Positions 8,035 to 22,905 are shown, counted from the stretch's first letter. The stretch is 64,000 bases of DNA from an uncultured Halomonas sp. (GCF_947501415.1 NZ_CANMVL010000011.1:124001-188000), one strand, 5' to 3'. Notes: a model not told the origin generated them from the letters alone. Numbers and translations: made by a program.

Positions 8035-9866
8035 TCCACCGTCACGCTCTTGGCCAGGTTGCGCGGCTGATCCACATCGGTGCCCTTGAGGACCGCCACA
8101 TGGTAGCTGAGCAACTGCAGCGGCAAGGTATAGACGATCGGTGCCAGCGCCTCATGCACCCGGGGCAGGCGCAGCACCCGAATGCCCTCGGAGGCCTCGA
8201 GACCCACCCCTTCGTCGGCGAACACGAACAGTTCACCGCCGCGCGCGCGCACCTCCTGCAGGTTGGACTTGAGCTTGTCGAGCAGCTCATCATTGGGCGC
8301 CACCGAGATCACAGGCATCTCGCTGTCGACCAGTGCCAGCGGGCCATGCTTGAGCTCGCCCGCCGGGTAGGCCTCGGCGTGGATATAGGAGATCTCCTTG
8401 AGCTTGAGCGCGCCCTCCAGGGCGATCGGGAAGTGAGCCCCACGCCCCAGGAAGAGGGCGTGCTGCTTCTCGGCGAAGGCCATGGAGAGTTCCTCGATGG
8501 CCGGATCCAGCGCCAGCACACGCTCCACCAGCCGCGGCAAGCCGCGCAGCGCCGTGACCATCTCGGCCTGCACGGTCTCGTCGAGGCCCTTGACGCGCCC
8601 CAACGCCAGAGTCAACAACAGCAGGGCGGTAAGCTGCGTTGTGAAGGCCTTGGTGGAAGCCACGCCAATCTCGGGCCCGGCATGGGTCATCAGGGAAAGA
8701 TCCGACTCGCGCACCAGGGAGCTGCCCGGCACGTTGCAGATCGCCAGGCTGGCCAGATAATCGCCCGCCTTGGCGAAGCGCAGCGCCGCCAGGGTATCGG
8801 CGGTCTCGCCGGACTGGGACAGGGTCACGAACAGGGTCCCTTCGGGAACCACGACCCGGCGATAGCGATACTCCGAGGCGACCTCCACCTGCACCGGAAC
8901 GCCGGCATAGCGCTCCAGCCAGTAGCGCGCCACCATGCCCGCATGATAGCTGGTGCCACAGGCAACGATATGGATCTGCCTGACCTGCCCGAAGAGCGCC
9001 TCGGCCTCGGGACCGAAACTCTCCACCAGCGCCGAACGTTCCCCGAGACGCCCCTCCAGGGTCGCGCCGATCACCGCCGTCTGCTCGTGGATCTCCTTGA
9101 GCATGAAGTGACGGTACTCGCCCTTGCTGGCCGCGCCATCGCCATGCTCGAAGGTTGTTACCTCACGCTCCACCGCCGCGCCGTCGGCATCGAAGATCTC
9201 GATGCGGCCACCGGCGGAGAGGCGAACCGCATCTCCCTCCTCCAGGTAGATGAAACGGTCGGTGACCTGCAGCAGGGCCAGCGGATCGGAGCCAAGAAAG
9301 GCCTCGCCGATGCCCACCCCGACCACCAGCGGGCTGCCCTTGCGGGCCCCGATGATCACGCCGGGCTCATCGGCGTGGATCACTCCCAACGCATAGGCCC
9401 CATCCAGTCGAGCGAGAATGCCGCGTACCGCGGTGAGTAGATCACCCGCCTGGCGGCTCTCGCGCTCCAGCAGATGCGCCACCACCTCGGTGTCGGTCTC
9501 GGAGGTGAAATGGTAGCCCTCGGCCTCGAGCTCACGACGCAAGGCTTCGTGGTTCTCGATGATGCCATTGTGCACCACCGCCAGGCGCTCGCCGGACTGG
9601 TGGGGGTGGGCATTCACCTCGCTGGGTCGACCATGGGTCGCCCAGCGGGTATGGGCGATCCCGCTGCGACCGGCCAACGGCTCAGCGTGCAGACGCTCCT
9701 CCAGGGCCGCCACCTTGCCCATCGCCCGGCACCGCTGCAGTCTGCCGTCGGGATCAAGCACCGCCATGCCCGCAGAGTCATAGCCACGATATTCCAGGCG
9801 CTTGAGGCCCTCCAGAAGAATCCCTTCCACGTTACGCTCGGCAACGGCTCCGACGATTCCACACAT
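8031..9866 (-). CDS. glmS: Glucosamine-6-phosphate synthase (glutamine-hydrolysing)
   Basis: Converts fructose-6-phosphate and glutamine to glucosamine-6-phosphate, the first committed step to UDP-GlcNAc for peptidoglycan and lipopolysaccharide. 611 aa, the usual length. The catalytic cysteine follows the initiator (MCGIVGA). The N-terminal glutaminase domain includes [17 protein letters not shown], and two SIS domains follow ([28 protein letters not shown]). It ends in the conserved [11 protein letters not shown]. It lies 12 bp after glmU with a strong AAGGAGAG ribosome-binding site, so both steps of the pathway are co-expressed. No glmS ribozyme is present or expected in this lineage. Confidence 0.98.
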   Translation of the reverse strand: MCGIVGAVAERNVEGILLEGLKRLEYRGYDSAGMAVLDPDGRLQRCRAMGKVAALEERLHAEPLAGRSGIAHTRWATHGRPSEVNAHPHQSGERLAVVHNGIIENHEALRRELEAEGYHFTSETDTEVVAHLLERESRQAGDLLTAVRGILARLDGAYALGVIHADEPGVIIGARKGSPLVVGVGIGEAFLGSDPLALLQVTDRFIYLEEGDAVRLSAGGRIEIFDADGAAVEREVTTFEHGDGAASKGEYRHFMLKEIHEQTAVIGATLEGRLGERSALVESFGPEAEALFGQVRQIHIVACGTSYHAGMVARYWLERYAGVPVQVEVASEYRYRRVVVPEGTLFVTLSQSGETADTLAALRFAKAGDYLASLAICNVPGSSLVRESDLSLMTHAGPEIGVASTKAFTTQLTALLLLTLALGRVKGLDETVQAEMVTALRGLPRLVERVLALDPAIEELSMAFAEKQHALFLGRGAHFPIALEGALKLKEISYIHAEAYPAGELKHGPLALVDSEMPVISVAPNDELLDKLKSNLQEVRARGGELFVFADEGVGLEASEGIRVLRLPRVHEALAPIVYTLPLQLLSYHVAVLKGTDVDQPRNLAKSVTVE

Positions 9867-9878
9867 CGCTCTCTCTCC

Positions 9879-11243
9879 TTAGTCGTCCTGCTTGCGGGGC
9901 CGGGGCCAGTCCGCCTTGGTCATCTGGCGGGCACGGGTCACCGCCAGGGAGTTGTCGGGCACATCCTTGGCCACGGTGGAGCCGGCCCCCACGGTGGCTC
10001 CCCGCCCGATACTTACCGGCGCTACCAGAGCACTGTTGGAGCCGATGAAGGCCTCGTCATCGATCTCGGTATGGTGCTTGTTGGCACCATCATAGTTGCA
10101 GGTGATGGTGCCCGCACCGACGTTGACACCGCGCCCCAGGCGGGCATCGCCCACATAGCTCAGATGGTTGATCTTGCTGCCCTCACCCACCTCGACGTTC
10201 TTGGTCTCGACGAAGTTTCCGACCTTGGTCCCTACCGCCAGGCGCGAGCCGGGCCGCAGGCGCGCGAAGGGGCCGATGGTGGCATGTCCGGCAATCACCG
10301 CCCCTTCGATGACGCTATGGGGCTCGATCACGCTTTCGGCGCCGATATGGCTGTCGCGAATCACGCAGTGGGGCCCGATGCGAACGCCCTCGCCCAGCTC
10401 CACCTCGCCCTCGAAGACACAGCCGACGTCGATCTCCACGTCATGACCACAGCGCAGGGTACCACGCACATCGAGACGCGACGGGTCGGCGAGCGCCACG
10501 CCCTCGGTCATCAGTTTTTCGGCGATGGCCCGCTGGTGGGCCCGCTCGAGACGCGACATCTGCAGGCGATTGTTGACCCCCTCCACCTCGACCGGGTCGC
10601 CCGGTTGAGCGGTGACCACCCTGACGCCCTCGGCGGCGGCCATGGCGATGATGTCGGTGAGGTAGTACTCGCCCTGGGCATTGTCGGCGGAGAGTCGCGG
10701 CAGCCAGCGGCGCAGCTGGCTGGCGGTCATCGCCATGATGCCGGTATTGCACTCTCGCACCGCACGCTCGCTTTCGCTGGCGTCCTTGTGTTCGACGATG
10801 GCCACCGCCTGCCCCTCGGCATTGCGCAGGATGCGCCCATAGCCGCTGGGATCATCGAGGGTCACGGTGAGCAGGCCCAGGTGATCGTCGTCGACACCCT
10901 CCAGCAGTCGTTCGAGGGTCGTGCGGTGAATGAGGGGAACATCACCGTAGAGCACCAGTACCTTGCCATTGCCGAGCCCGTCGAGCGCCTGGGCCACGGC
11001 ATGGCCGGTGCCCTTCTGTTCGGCCTGCAGGGCGAAGTGCACACGACAGTCGGCCAGGGCCTCACGCACCTTCTCGGCGCCATGGCCCACCACGACGTGG
11101 GTGCGCTCGGCGCTGAGTCCCGCGGCGGTATCGATCACGTGGCGTACCATGGGCTTGCCGGCCAGACGGTGCAGCACCTTGGGCAGGGTCGAGCGCATCC
11201 GGGTACCCTGCCCGGCGGCCAGTATCACGACATCAAGCGTCAT
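9879..11243 (-). CDS. glmU: Bifunctional UDP-GlcNAc pyrophosphorylase / GlcN-1-P acetyltransferase
   Basis: Makes UDP-N-acetylglucosamine from glucosamine-1-phosphate, acetyl-CoA and UTP. 454 aa. The N-terminal half carries the uridylyltransferase signature LAAGQGTRMRSTLPKVLH at residues ~8-25. From about residue 250 the sequence becomes a left-handed beta-helix of hexapeptide repeats with RLRPGSRLAVGTKVGNFVE and the acetyltransferase region YVGDARLGRGVNVGAGTITCNYDG. It starts three bases after the apbE stop and precedes glmS, forming an apbE-glmU-glmS-DUF72 run; glmM lies elsewhere. Confidence 0.98.
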   Translation of the reverse strand: MTLDVVILAAGQGTRMRSTLPKVLHRLAGKPMVRHVIDTAAGLSAERTHVVVGHGAEKVREALADCRVHFALQAEQKGTGHAVAQALDGLGNGKVLVLYGDVPLIHRTTLERLLEGVDDDHLGLLTVTLDDPSGYGRILRNAEGQAVAIVEHKDASESERAVRECNTGIMAMTASQLRRWLPRLSADNAQGEYYLTDIIAMAAAEGVRVVTAQPGDPVEVEGVNNRLQMSRLERAHQRAIAEKLMTEGVALADPSRLDVRGTLRCGHDVEIDVGCVFEGEVELGEGVRIGPHCVIRDSHIGAESVIEPHSVIEGAVIAGHATIGPFARLRPGSRLAVGTKVGNFVETKNVEVGEGSKINHLSYVGDARLGRGVNVGAGTITCNYDGANKHHTEIDDEAFIGSNSALVAPVSIGRGATVGAGSTVAKDVPDNSLAVTRARQMTKADWPRPRKQDD

Positions 11244-11246
11244 CCT

Positions 11247-12353
11247 TCACTCCTGATCCTGTTGTTCATTTTGCCGGGAGGCGTTGCTGTCCGCGACCTC
11301 GAGACCAAGCTCCTCGACCCGCGCCTTGCCGAACTGCTCGACGAAGGCGGGAGTGACCCGGCTCGTCCAGCCATCCTCCTCGCGTAATATCATCAGCGCA
11401 CTCAGCTGGTGCTCACGGGCCAGCACCATGCCCGCCTCCTCGCCGAGTACCGTCAGTGCCGTGGCCCAGGCATCCGCCCAGGCATTGGAGGTATGGAAGA
11501 CGCTGACCGACGCCAGGCGATGGGTGATTGGCCGTCCGTTGCGTGGGTCCAGGGTGTGGGAGTAGCGCCGCCCCTCCTCCTCGAAATAGTTGCGGTAGTC
11601 GCCGGAAGTCGCCACCGAGATATCGTGCAGCGACAGCATATACTGCGCCTCCTGCCGATCCTCCAGGGGCGCCTCGATACCGATGCGCCAGGGCTCCTTC
11701 TCGCCGTCTCGGTAGCCGCTGGCAAGCAGGTCACCACCGAGGTTCACCAGATAGTGCTCGACCCCCTCGGCGTCGAGAAAGGCGGCTACCCGATCGGTGG
11801 CGTGGCCCTTGGCGACCCCACCCAGGTCGACGGTCACCTCGCGCGTACGCCTTGCCTCACGCTGCTGGGCGTCGAGCTCCAGCGCGTCAGTGCCGACCTG
11901 TGCCAGGCGCCTGGCCAGCTCGGCGTCGGCGGGAACCTCCCGGGGACGAGCCTCGGCACCGAAACTCCACAGGTTGACCAGCCCGCCGATGGTCATGTCG
12001 AAGGCTCCGCCGCTCTCCACGGCCACGGTCCGGCCGATGGCCAGGACCTCGTATAGCGCATCGGATAGTGGCTGCCACTCCCCGGTCGGTGCCTGGTTGA
12101 AGGCCATCAGTTCGGAGTCATCGCGGTAGAGCGACATGCTGGCATCCACCGCCTCGAGCTCGCCAAGAATCCCCTCTTCCAGGGCGCTGGCCTCACCGCG
12201 GGTCAGGGGATCGACAATGGTCACCTGGTAGAAGCTGCCGAAGATGGCGCCCTCGAGGCGTACCGGCGCGTCGAGCGGCCGGTCGCGCTCGGAGCAGGCC
12301 GATAGCGCAAGCAACAGCAGTAACGTGGGCAGCAACAGCAGGGGTCGAATCAC
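11247..12353 (-). CDS. apbE: FAD:protein FMN transferase, lipoprotein
   Basis: Periplasmic flavin transferase that attaches FMN to threonine residues of target proteins, for example the NqrB/NqrC subunits of the sodium-pumping NADH dehydrogenase. 368 aa from the GTG at 12353, which has GAGGAG just upstream. This choice puts a lipoprotein signal at the N-terminus (VIRPLLLLPTLLLLLALSAC, cysteine about residue 20). Conserved parts include MSLYRDDSELMAFN, VDLGGVAKGHATDRV and the ATSGDYRNYFEEEGRRYSHTLDPR motif. It sits 22 bp after uppP and 3 bp before glmU. Its flavinylation target is not in the window. Confidence 0.93.
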   Translation of the reverse strand: MIRPLLLLPTLLLLLALSACSERDRPLDAPVRLEGAIFGSFYQVTIVDPLTRGEASALEEGILGELEAVDASMSLYRDDSELMAFNQAPTGEWQPLSDALYEVLAIGRTVAVESGGAFDMTIGGLVNLWSFGAEARPREVPADAELARRLAQVGTDALELDAQQREARRTREVTVDLGGVAKGHATDRVAAFLDAEGVEHYLVNLGGDLLASGYRDGEKEPWRIGIEAPLEDRQEAQYMLSLHDISVATSGDYRNYFEEEGRRYSHTLDPRNGRPITHRLASVSVFHTSNAWADAWATALTVLGEEAGMVLAREHQLSALMILREEDGWTSRVTPAFVEQFGKARVEELGLEVADSNASRQNEQQDQE

Positions 12354-12375
12354 GCCGGACTCCTCACAGAGGGTG

Positions 12376-13173
12376 TTACCAGAATAGCCACAGCAGCCAG
12401 GCGCCAAGCAGCAGCCGGTAGATCACGAAGGGCTGCATGCCGACCCGCTTGATAAAGGCCAGGAAGTAGTGAATGCAGAGGTAGGCGCTGATAGCCGAGA
12501 GCAGCCCCCCCACCACCAGGGTAACCCACTCCACCTCCGCGGCATCACGAACAAGTGCCACGACCTCCATCCCGCCGGCCATCACGATCACCGGGATCGA
12601 CATCAGGAATGAGAAGCGCGCCGCGGCCTCACGGTTCATGCCCATCAACAGCGCCGCGGTGATGGTGATGCCCGAGCGCGAGGTTCCGGGAATCAACGCC
12701 AGCGCCTGGGCCAGACCGATCAGCAGGGCATCGCGCAGGGTCAGCTGATACTCGTCGCGACTGCCACGATGGCGCAGGTCCGCATAGGCCAGCAGCAGGC
12801 CGAAGGCGATCAGGCCGAAGGCGATGATCAGCGGCGAACGCATCCCCTCCGCGATATCATCATGAAAGATCAACCCCGCCAGCCCCACGGGTATCGTCGC
12901 CAGCACCACCCACCAGGCCAGGCGGGCATCGGCATCCACGCCGCGCCCCACCAGCGAACCCGACCAACTCAACGTCATCTTCACGAGCTCCTGACGAAAG
13001 TAGAACACCACCGCCGCCAGGCTGCCGATATGCAGCGCCACATCGAAGGCCAGCCCCTGATCGCTCCAGTCGGTGAGGACCGGGACCAGGATCAAGTGAG
13101 CGGAGCTGGAGACCGGCAGAAATTCGGTGAGTCCCTGTACGATCGCGAGTATGACGACCTGAAGCCAATCCAT
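12376..13173 (-). CDS. uppP: Undecaprenyl-diphosphatase
   Basis: Integral membrane phosphatase (BacA/UppP) that recycles undecaprenyl pyrophosphate to the monophosphate carrier used for peptidoglycan and O-antigen export. 265 aa, eight or so membrane segments. The two catalytic motifs are clear: QGLTEFLPVSSSAHLILVP near residue 14 and the P-loop-like GTSRSGITITAALLMG near 170. AGGAAA precedes the ATG. Being in one run with apbE and glmUS places it with cell-envelope genes. Overexpression of this family is known to raise bacitracin resistance. Confidence 0.97.
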   Translation of the reverse strand: MDWLQVVILAIVQGLTEFLPVSSSAHLILVPVLTDWSDQGLAFDVALHIGSLAAVVFYFRQELVKMTLSWSGSLVGRGVDADARLAWWVVLATIPVGLAGLIFHDDIAEGMRSPLIIAFGLIAFGLLLAYADLRHRGSRDEYQLTLRDALLIGLAQALALIPGTSRSGITITAALLMGMNREAAARFSFLMSIPVIVMAGGMEVVALVRDAAEVEWVTLVVGGLLSAISAYLCIHYFLAFIKRVGMQPFVIYRLLLGAWLLWLFW

Positions 13174-13277
13174 GGTAGTTTCCTGTCAGATGAAGCCCGC
13201 ACCCGTAGGCGCCACGCCGTGCAGAGGATACACCCGCGCGACCGAGCTGTCCGCCCCGCTTGCCATCGGGTCAAGGC

Positions 13278-14648
13278 TCATGTGCCAAGGATCGTCGTGG
13301 CGATACCGAAGTAGATCAGCACGCCGGAGGCATCGATCAGGGTGGTCACCAACGGTGCCGAGGCAGTGGCCGGATCCCAGCCCAGATGGTCGAGCAGGAA
13401 GGGCAGGCACATGCCCAGCAGGCTGCCGAACAGCACGATGGTGACCATGCTCATCGCCACCACCAGGGCCAGCGCCTCACCGCCGCGCATGACCCCGATG
13501 GGCGCCACCGCCAGGGCCATGGTCAGCCCCAGCGAGCCCGCCACCAGCATCTCACGTCCCATCAGCTTTCCCCAGTCCTTGATGCCCACATCGCCGGTCG
13601 CCATGCCACGCACCATCAGGGTGGCGGCCTGTGCGCCGGCGTTGCCGCCACTGCCGATCAGCAGGGGCAGGAAGAACACCAGTGCCACCTGGGCGGCGAT
13701 GGTCTCCTCGAAGTAGGCGATCCCCGCCCCCGAGAAGAGGTTGGCGAATACCAGCAGCACCAGCCAGGTAACTCGCTTGCGATACAGGCTCCACAGCGGT
13801 ACGCGGCTGACGCCACCCTCCAGGGTGCCGATCGACATCCCCTTGTGAAAATCCTCGGTGGCCTCGGACTCGACCACATCCATGGCATCGTCGTGGGTGA
13901 CGATCCCCACCAGCCGCTCATCGCCATCCACCACCGGCAGCGCCAGCAGGTCGTAACGAGCGACGATGCGTGCCACTTCCTCCTGAAGCTCATCGACCGA
14001 AGTGTGGATAACATCGCGGATCATCAGCTCGTCGATCTGCTCTCCGGGTGGCGCCACCATCAGTTGACGCAGCGACAGGGTGCCGGCCAATCGTCCATGG
14101 CCATCGATGATATAGAGCTGATAGACCGTTTCGGCATCGGGCGCCGTCTGGCGAACCCGCATCATCGCCTGGGAGACCGTCATGCCGCTGGGGATGGCCA
14201 CGTAGTCCGTGGTCATGATCGCCCCGGCGGTCCCCTCCTCGTAGCTGGCCAGACGCTTGAGCTCCTGCCGCTCGCGTCGGGCCATGCGCCGCAGCAGTCT
14301 CTGGCGGCGATCCTCGTCGAGCAGGTTGAAGAGGTCGGCACGCTCGTCGGAGCCCATCTCCTCGAGGGTCAACAGCAGGCGCTCATCGCTCATCGCCTCG
14401 GCGAGCACCCGCTGGGTATCACCGGGCAGATGCCCGAGCACACTGGCACGCCGCTCCAGGGGCAGGTACTCCATCAGGGCAAGGGTGCGGGACGGCTCCT
14501 CGTCCTCGGACAGGACGGCCCCGAGGATCTCGGCGATATCCGCCGAGCGCAGCTCGGACAGCAGCGCAGTGGCGCGCTCACTCTCCTCTTCGGCAAGCGC
14601 CTGGCAGAGTGTGGCCCGATGGGTGTTGAGAATATCGGTGAGGGACAT
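13278..14648 (-). CDS. mgtE: Magnesium transporter MgtE
   Basis: Mg2+ channel/transporter of the inner membrane, 456 aa. The N-terminal ~130 residues form the helical MgtE N domain, followed by paired CBS domains (~135-260, with MTTDYVAIPSGMTVSQAMMRVR and HTSVDELQEEVARIVARYDLLALPVVD) that sense cytosolic Mg2+. The C-terminal ~180 residues hold five membrane segments with LIGSGGNAGAQAATLMVRGMATGDV, the pore signature. It is separated from uppP by about 100 bp and from atpC by a terminator, so it is probably its own unit. Confidence 0.96.
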   Translation of the reverse strand: MSLTDILNTHRATLCQALAEEESERATALLSELRSADIAEILGAVLSEDEEPSRTLALMEYLPLERRASVLGHLPGDTQRVLAEAMSDERLLLTLEEMGSDERADLFNLLDEDRRQRLLRRMARRERQELKRLASYEEGTAGAIMTTDYVAIPSGMTVSQAMMRVRQTAPDAETVYQLYIIDGHGRLAGTLSLRQLMVAPPGEQIDELMIRDVIHTSVDELQEEVARIVARYDLLALPVVDGDERLVGIVTHDDAMDVVESEATEDFHKGMSIGTLEGGVSRVPLWSLYRKRVTWLVLLVFANLFSGAGIAYFEETIAAQVALVFFLPLLIGSGGNAGAQAATLMVRGMATGDVGIKDWGKLMGREMLVAGSLGLTMALAVAPIGVMRGGEALALVVAMSMVTIVLFGSLLGMCLPFLLDHLGWDPATASAPLVTTLIDASGVLIYFGIATTILGT

Positions 14649-14701
14649 GGCATGCTCCTCGGCGCCCCAGGGTCAGGTCACCGGGATGATAGAGACAAGA
14701 A

Positions 14702-14737
14702 CGCCCCCGGCTCGACATTACCGTCGAGCCGGGGGCG
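14702..14737 (-). terminator. Terminator of the ATP synthase operon
   Basis: A 15-bp perfect inverted repeat (14702-14716 with 14723-14737, 6-nt loop) lies 24 bp beyond the atpC stop. On the minus strand it is followed by the T-rich TTCTTGTCTC. It separates the highly expressed atp operon from mgtE. Confidence 0.85.
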
Positions 14738-14761
14738 CGAGACTTCACGCTGGGGCAAAGA

Positions 14762-15190
14762 TCAGCCCTTGCCGGCCTTCTTGCGTAGCTGCTGGATCGT
14801 ACGCAGCTGGGCCACGGCCTCGGCCAGTTCGGCCGATGCCCGGGTGTAGTCCAGCTCGGCGGACTTGTCGTTGAGGTTCTTCAGCGCCTGCTGGCGAGCC
14901 TCTTCCGCCGCCGCCTCGTCGAGGTCATGGGCACGGGTGGCCGAGTCGGCCAGGATGGTCACCACGTCCGGCTGGACTTCCAGGAAGCCTCCCGAAACGT
15001 AGTAGCTCTCCTCCTGGCCGCCATCATGAAGCACGCGCACCGGTCCCGGCTTGAGCTCGGTCAGCAGCGGGGCGTGGCCAGGCAGGATGCCCAGCTCGCC
15101 CATGCGCCCGTTGGCGATGATCCGCTCGATCTGGCCGGAGAAGACTCCTTCCTCGGCGCTGACGATCTCGCACTTGAAGCTTTTCGTCAT
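14762..15190 (-). CDS. atpC: ATP synthase F1 epsilon subunit
   Basis: Small central-stalk subunit that couples F1 rotation and inhibits wasteful ATP hydrolysis. 142 aa. The N-terminal beta-sandwich (FKCEIVSAEEGVFSGQIERIIANGRMGELGILPGHAPLLTELKPG) is canonical, and the C-terminal helical hairpin is rich in Ala, Glu and Arg. Last gene of the operon, directly before the terminator, 25 bp after atpD. Confidence 0.98.
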   Translation of the reverse strand: MTKSFKCEIVSAEEGVFSGQIERIIANGRMGELGILPGHAPLLTELKPGPVRVLHDGGQEESYYVSGGFLEVQPDVVTILADSATRAHDLDEAAAEEARQQALKNLNDKSAELDYTRASAELAEAVAQLRTIQQLRKKAGKG

Positions 15191-15215
15191 GACGACGTCT
15201 CCCAGGTAGACGGGA

Positions 15216-16658
<1,443 letters not shown>

Positions 16659-17540
16659 TTATACGGCCGCGGCACCACCGACGATCTCGGAGATTTCCTG
16701 GGTAATGGCCGCCTGACGGGCCTTGTTGTACACCAGCTCCAGGTCGTCGATGAGATTGCCTGCGTTATCGGTGGCACTCTTCATGGCGATCATTCGGGCG
16801 GCCTGCTCACAGGCTCCGTTCTCGACCACCGCCTGGTAGACCTGCGATTCGACGAATCGCACCAGCAGGCTATCCAGCAGCGCCTTGGCATCCGGCTCAT
16901 ACAGGTAGTCCCAGCTACCGGGACGCTTGTCTTCTTCGTCGTTCGAATCCGAGCCCATATCGGGTGACAGGGGCAACAGCTGACGGACCACCGGCTTCTG
17001 GGTCATGGTGTTGACGAACTCGTTGTACACCACGCACAGGCGGTCCAGCCGACCCTCGTCATAGGCATCCAGCATCACCTTCACACTGCCGATCAGATCC
17101 TCGACCTCGGGCGCTTCGCCCAGGCCGCTCTTCGCCGCGACGAGGTTGCCCCCGTAGCTTCTGAAGAAACTGCCGGCCTTGCTGCCCAGGGCACAGAAAT
17201 CGAGCTCGGCCCCCTGGTCATGCCACGCCTTGGCGTCCTTGGTCACGGCCTTGAACAGATTGATGTTCAAGCCGCCACACAGGCCGCGGTCGGTGGACAC
17301 CACGATATAGCCGACGCGCTTGACCTCACGCTCGACCATCCAGGGGTGGCGGTACTCGGGGTTGGCATCGGCGACATGCGCGACCACGTTGCGAATCTGA
17401 CGCGCATAGGGCTGGCTGGACTTCATCAGGTCCTGGGCCTTGCGCATCTTCGACGCCGCGACCATTTCCATGGCGCTGGTGATCTTCTGCGTGTTCTTGA
17501 TGCTCCCGATCTGGGTGCGTATCTCTTTTGCAGCTGCCAT
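16659..17540 (-). CDS. atpG: ATP synthase F1 gamma subunit
   Basis: Central rotor shaft subunit, 293 aa. The N-terminal helix [36 protein letters not shown] and the C-terminal helix with [40 protein letters not shown] are diagnostic. Around residues 195-215 it has an acidic insert ([13 protein letters not shown]). It follows atpA after about 70 bp that contain a small hairpin (17583-17600). Confidence 0.99.
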   Translation of the reverse strand: MAAAKEIRTQIGSIKNTQKITSAMEMVAASKMRKAQDLMKSSQPYARQIRNVVAHVADANPEYRHPWMVEREVKRVGYIVVSTDRGLCGGLNINLFKAVTKDAKAWHDQGAELDFCALGSKAGSFFRSYGGNLVAAKSGLGEAPEVEDLIGSVKVMLDAYDEGRLDRLCVVYNEFVNTMTQKPVVRQLLPLSPDMGSDSNDEEDKRPGSWDYLYEPDAKALLDSLLVRFVESQVYQAVVENGACEQAARMIAMKSATDNAGNLIDDLELVYNKARQAAITQEISEIVGGAAAV

Positions 17541-17582
17541 AGCGATCTACTCCGTTCGTGGCACTCAGTAAGCTCCAGGGCC

Positions 17583-17600
17583 CATCCCGCAAGCGGGATG
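17583..17600 (-). promoter_or_regulatory. Intercistronic hairpin between atpA and atpG
   Basis: Perfect 8-bp inverted repeat CATCCCGC/GCGGGATG with a 2-nt loop in the atpA-atpG spacer. It has no U-run, so a role in mRNA processing or stability is more likely than termination, in keeping with the unequal subunit stoichiometry of F1. Confidence 0.4.
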
Positions 17601-17611
17601 AGCCAACGGGA

Positions 17612-19156
<1,545 letters not shown>

Positions 19157-19172
19157 GCCATGTCCCTCAGAC

Positions 19173-19709
19173 TCAGGCGGTAAGGGCTTCGGAAAGGCGG
19201 CTCAATCGACCACGCACCGACCCGTCGATGACGGTATCGCCGGCACGCAGGATGACACCACCGAGAAGCTCGGGATCCACCTGAGTGGTAATGGAGATTT
19301 CGCGATTCAGGCGCTTCTTGAGCGCGCCGGAGAGCTTGTCCTGCTGGGCCTTGGTGAGCTTGTAGGCCGACACCACGGTAACGTCGACGCGCTTCTCGTG
19401 ATCGGCGAGCAGCGTCTCGAACTGTTCGCGGATAGCGGCCAGGGCCGGCAGGCGCCCCTTCTCACCCAGGGTGTTGAGGAAGCGGCTAGCCGCCTCATCG
19501 AGGTCGACCTCCGCCAGCTCGACCACCAGGGCCACCTTGCGCTCTACGTCGAGCTTGGGGCTGGCGAGAAGTTTGAGTGCCTCACGGCTCGTTACCACCA
19601 TGGCCAGCTTGCTCAGCCAGTCGGACCAGGTATCCAGCGTCTGGTGATCGCGTGCGTACTCGAACGCCGCCTTGGCATAGGGCCTGGCGACGGTAGACAG
19701 TTCCGCCAT
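19173..19709 (-). CDS. atpH: ATP synthase F1 delta subunit
   Basis: Peripheral-stalk subunit that ties F1 to the b dimer (OSCP homologue), 178 aa. Begins [19 protein letters not shown], and the C-terminal [33 protein letters not shown] is the conserved delta motif. It is 11 bp from atpF. Confidence 0.98.
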   Translation of the reverse strand: MAELSTVARPYAKAAFEYARDHQTLDTWSDWLSKLAMVVTSREALKLLASPKLDVERKVALVVELAEVDLDEAASRFLNTLGEKGRLPALAAIREQFETLLADHEKRVDVTVVSAYKLTKAQQDKLSGALKKRLNREISITTQVDPELLGGVILRAGDTVIDGSVRGRLSRLSEALTA

Positions 19710-19720
19710 GGATCACCTCC

Positions 19721-20191
19721 TCACAGTTCGGCAGCAAGCTTGTCGAGCAGCTTGCGATGGGCCTTTTCGTCGATGGAGACTTCCAGGACACGCTCGGCAC
19801 CGGTGACCGCCAGGCTGGACACCTGGGCACGCAGCTCGTCCTTGGCGCGATTGACTTCCTGCTCGATCTCGGCACGAGCGGAGGCGACGATACGCTCGCC
19901 TTCGACGCGGGCCTGCTCACGGGCCTCCTCGACCATCTGGGAGGAACGCTTGTTGGCCTGATCAAGAATCTGTGAAGCCTGTTCCTTGCTTTCACGCAGC
20001 GTCTGCTCGGCGCGCTCCTGGGCGAGTTCCAGGTCGCGCGATGCACGGCTGGCCGCATCCAGGCCGTCAGCAATCTTCTTCTGGCGCTCATGAAGCGCAT
20101 TGCTGATCGGTGGCCACACGTACTTTATGCAGAACCAGACAAAGATCGCGAAGGCGATCGTCTGCCCGATCAGCGTCATGTTGATATTCAC
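19721..20191 (-). CDS. atpF: ATP synthase Fo b subunit
   Basis: Peripheral stator subunit, 156 aa. A single N-terminal membrane helix ([25 protein letters not shown]) is followed by a long charged coiled coil. The GTG at 20191 gives the expected [10 protein letters not shown] start, matching the usual family N-terminus; the ATG four codons later is the alternative. It is a standard single-copy b subunit with no b' partner. Confidence 0.98.
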   Translation of the reverse strand: MNINMTLIGQTIAFAIFVWFCIKYVWPPISNALHERQKKIADGLDAASRASRDLELAQERAEQTLRESKEQASQILDQANKRSSQMVEEAREQARVEGERIVASARAEIEQEVNRAKDELRAQVSSLAVTGAERVLEVSIDEKAHRKLLDKLAAEL

Positions 20192-20267
20192 GGGGCGGTA
20201 CCTCTGACAGGTTCGTGTTGTCCGGAAACAAGCAAACCGAGCGCCGTGCGCTCGGTGCTGTCATGCA

Positions 20268-20554
<287 letters not shown>

Positions 20555-20573
20555 TGTTGCAAGGGGTTCGACT

Positions 20574-21810
<1,237 letters not shown>

Positions 21811-21987
21811 CGTTTTCTCGCCGGATCCTTGGGTCGAGCCTGGCACAAGGCCAAAATCACCGCGGATTATAGGGAACCCCCTTCGGGGCTTCAACTGGAT
21901 CGGCAGGCTTTTCGCGTGTTTTCCGGCCACATTCCGACCAAAGGCGCAGAAATTGTCGACAACATGATGCACGTCATGCCGGCTCGA

Positions 21988-22905
21988 CTACCGAATATGT
22001 TCCAGAATGCCGTCCAGTTCATCGAGGCTCGAGTAGCGGATGGTCACTCGCCCCTTGCCGCCACGGCCATGCTGGATCTTCACCGGGGCGCCGAGAAGTT
22101 CGCCCAGTCGAGTTTCCAGCCGGGTGACATCCGGGCTGGGCGGTGTCGGCTCGGCCTTGCCGGGCTGCCCCTCGGCAAGCCGCTTCGCCAGTGCCTCGGT
22201 AGCACGCACGGTCAGATCCTGATTGACTACCTCATGGGCGGCCTTGCGCTGCTTGGCAGCCGGCAGGACCAGCAGGGCACGTGCATGCCCCATGTCGAGG
22301 TCGCCACGCTCCAGCAGGGTCTGCACCTCGGGGTCGAGGGCCAGCAGCCGCAGCAGGTTGGTGACCTGGGTGCGGGACTTGCCCACCGCGTCGGCCACCT
22401 GCTGCTGGGTAAGCTCGAACTCCTCCAGCAGCCGCTTGAGCGCCAGCGCCTCCTCGACCGGATTGAGGTTCTCGCGTTGTATGTTCTCGATCAGCGCCAG
22501 GGCCAGCGCGACCTCATCGCTTACCTCGCGGACCACCGCGGGAATGACATCGAGTTCGGCCAGTTGGGCGGCACGCCAGCGGCGCTCCCCGGCGATGATC
22601 TCGTAGCGGTCCTTGGCCACCGGACGCACCACGATGGGCTGCATGACCCCCTGGGCTCGAATCGAGTCGGCCAGCTCTTCCAGCGCCTCGGGCTGAATAT
22701 CGCGGCGTGGTTGATACTTCCCGCGGGAAAGCTGGCCCAGCGGCAGACGCTCGAGACGCTCGGCCGGCTCCGGCTCGGTGGCTGGATTGCTCGTCACTTC
22801 ATCGTCAACAAGTTCCACCTCGGGCAGATCGAGGCTCTCGCGGCGGCGGGCATTACCACCGATCAGGGCATCCAGGCCGCGTCCCAGGGCGCGTTTACGC
22901 GTCAT
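21988..22905 (-). CDS. parB: Chromosome partitioning protein ParB
   Basis: CTP-dependent DNA clamp that loads at parS and organises the origin, 305 aa. The N-terminal basic RKRALGRGLDALIGG is typical. The ParB/Srx domain has VRPVAKDRYEIIAGERRWRAA near residue 115, and the helix-turn-helix has ELTQQQVADAVGKSRTQVTNLLRLL near 175. The C-terminal dimerisation part is GRGGKGRVTIRYSSLDELDGILEHI. The ATG at 22905 is chosen because the homology begins there. Its likely targets are the parS-like sites at 57.3-61.5 kb. Confidence 0.97.
   Translation of the reverse strand: MTRKRALGRGLDALIGGNARRRESLDLPEVELVDDEVTSNPATEPEPAERLERLPLGQLSRGKYQPRRDIQPEALEELADSIRAQGVMQPIVVRPVAKDRYEIIAGERRWRAAQLAELDVIPAVVREVSDEVALALALIENIQRENLNPVEEALALKRLLEEFELTQQQVADAVGKSRTQVTNLLRLLALDPEVQTLLERGDLDMGHARALLVLPAAKQRKAAHEVVNQDLTVRATEALAKRLAEGQPGKAEPTPPSPDVTRLETRLGELLGAPVKIQHGRGGKGRVTIRYSSLDELDGILEHIR

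Noticed and set aside
9840..9990. glmS ribozyme/riboswitch upstream of glmS
   Set aside because: Only 12 bp separate glmU and glmS, and this control is typical of Firmicutes.
9474..11387. 637-codon open frame opposite glmS/glmU
   Set aside because: Antisense shadow of strong genes in GC-rich DNA; composition is not protein-like (Gly/His/Gln/Leu-rich) and no domain is visible.
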